This document shows, piece by piece, positions 34,146-34,572 of a stretch of 34,572 nucleotides of DNA. Positions within the stretch are counted from its first letter, which is position 1. The number at the start of each line of letters is the position of its first letter. The stretch is taken from assembly GCA_903905735.1 (NCBI GenBank), contig CAIVHU010000086.1, forward strand, positions 1 to 34,572, written 5' to 3'. Below the pieces are notes generated by a model. That model searched no databases, was not told the origin of the DNA, and saw nothing but the letters and a program-made list of their open reading frames with translations. A program made the translations under genes and the position numbers. This DNA comes from an uncultured beta proteobacterium. GTDB lineage: Bacteria > Pseudomonadota > Gammaproteobacteria > Burkholderiales > Burkholderiaceae_C.

Positions 34146-34358
34146 ATGAAACCTTTGGAACTGATTGACGTCGGTGATGAGATTGGGATCATTTTTCCTG
34201 AAGAGCTGTGCGCCAGCCTGCAGCTTGGCTTGGGAGACGAGATTCATTTAACACCAACGGTGCATGGATTCTCTCTGCATTCCAATCGGGCAGACACCAA
34301 GATTTTCTTCGAGAAAGCGCCGCGTAGCACCAGCAACCCACAGGATCGTATCGCTTGA
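34146..34358 (+). CDS. AbrB/MazE-like DNA-binding protein (antitoxin-type)
   Basis: A 70-residue protein whose core LIDVGDEIGIIFPEELCASLQLGLGDEIHL fits the swapped-hairpin AbrB/SpoVT/MazE fold, in which dimers bind DNA through the N-terminal beta hairpin. GAGGAG at 34133-34138 is 7 nt from the ATG at 34146 and only 4 nt from the one at 34143, so 34146 is preferred. Such proteins are often antitoxins, but no toxin gene follows in the remaining 214 bp and none overlaps it. It diverges from ureE across 33 bp. The antitoxin role is inference only. Confidence 0.75.
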   Translation: MKPLELIDVGDEIGIIFPEELCASLQLGLGDEIHLTPTVHGFSLHSNRADTKIFFEKAPRSTSNPQDRIA

Positions 34359-34572
34359 TCGGCGTTGGAGCCATTAGCACAGCGCTGGTTCGTTTGCGGT
34401 CAGTGTCTTGGTCATGAACAAGCTATAGGGGTCAGTATTTTCTAATCCAGGTATGAGCCTGAAGGACAGTGCAATCGTGAGTTGCTGCCGGGTGTCTTGA
34501 TCTTGTTGAAACCAGAAGTTTAAGGTGTCTGACTTCTGGACTTGGATTCTTTATCTATTGGCCCCTGCCAGG
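34359..34572. other. gene-free right end of window
   Basis: No reading frame of useful length was seen. It holds AGGGGTCAGTATTTTCTAAT (from about 34428), which resembles sequences found beside IS200-like/RAYT elements, and an 8-bp perfect inverted repeat CCAGAAGT...ACTTCTGG (34512-34519, 34532-34539) without a good T-run. It may be the edge of a mobile or repeated segment continuing beyond the window. Confidence 0.4.

Overview
The window is a stretch of bacterial chromosome with moderately high GC, tightly packed genes and many RTGA stop/start overlaps. Gene content and order (rsmD-coaD-ferredoxin; TPR-lolB-ispE-tRNA-Gln-prs-rplY-pth opposite mutM; hrcA/nadK/recN/rapZ; gmk-rpoZ-spoT; rph-rdgB-hemW; TAXI/TRAP transporter; ureEFG) fit a betaproteobacterium of the Burkholderiales. 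The family Comamonadaceae, in the Rhodoferax/Polaromonas neighbourhood, is most likely. The assignment rests on recognised protein families and synteny, not on a database search.

Layout. 1-1850 (+): end of rsmD, coaD, a UspA protein and a 4Fe-4S ferredoxin. 1847-8104 (-): a secreted DUF4124-like gene broken by an amber codon, pth, rplY, prs, tRNA-Gln, ispE, lolB and a large exported TPR protein. 8125-12005 (+): mutM, a dynamin-like GTPase and mutY. 12002-15445 (-): rapZ, recN, nadK. 15474-16681 (+): hrcA and two tRNA genes. 16755-20903 (-): spoT, rpoZ, gmk, yicC. 20981-26392 (+): a Ser/Thr kinase/PP2C phosphatase pair, rph, rdgB, hemW and a CBS-domain protein. 26361-31687 (-): DUF1850 protein, fused TRAP permease, TAXI binding protein, and a receiver-TPR protein. 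31688-32110: a non-coding region with a 16-bp inverted repeat. 32111-34112 (-): ureG, ureF, ureE. From 34146 (+): an AbrB-like protein and a gene-free end.

Functional themes: housekeeping (coenzyme A, NAD(P), isoprenoid and PRPP synthesis, rRNA/tRNA processing), DNA repair (MutM and MutY of the 8-oxoguanine system, RecN, and RdgB cleaning the nucleotide pool), stress control (SpoT, HrcA, UspA), organic-acid-type TRAP uptake, and nickel delivery to urease.

The most unusual signal is a dispersed repeat of about 36 nt. At least six or seven copies share the same length and conserved ends (ATAGCT... and ...AAGG-CT-GAGGC) with no indels. Copies lie between genes (rph/rdgB, ureF/ureG) and inside reading frames (lolB, nadK, hemW, recN, and the signal peptide of the broken DUF4124-like gene). 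In lolB the repeat encodes the lipobox. Second-line oddities are a 125-bp structured element with 16-bp perfect terminal inverted repeats, a receiver domain with Glu in place of the phosphoacceptor Asp, and ureEFG separated from the other urease genes by an AbrB-like gene.
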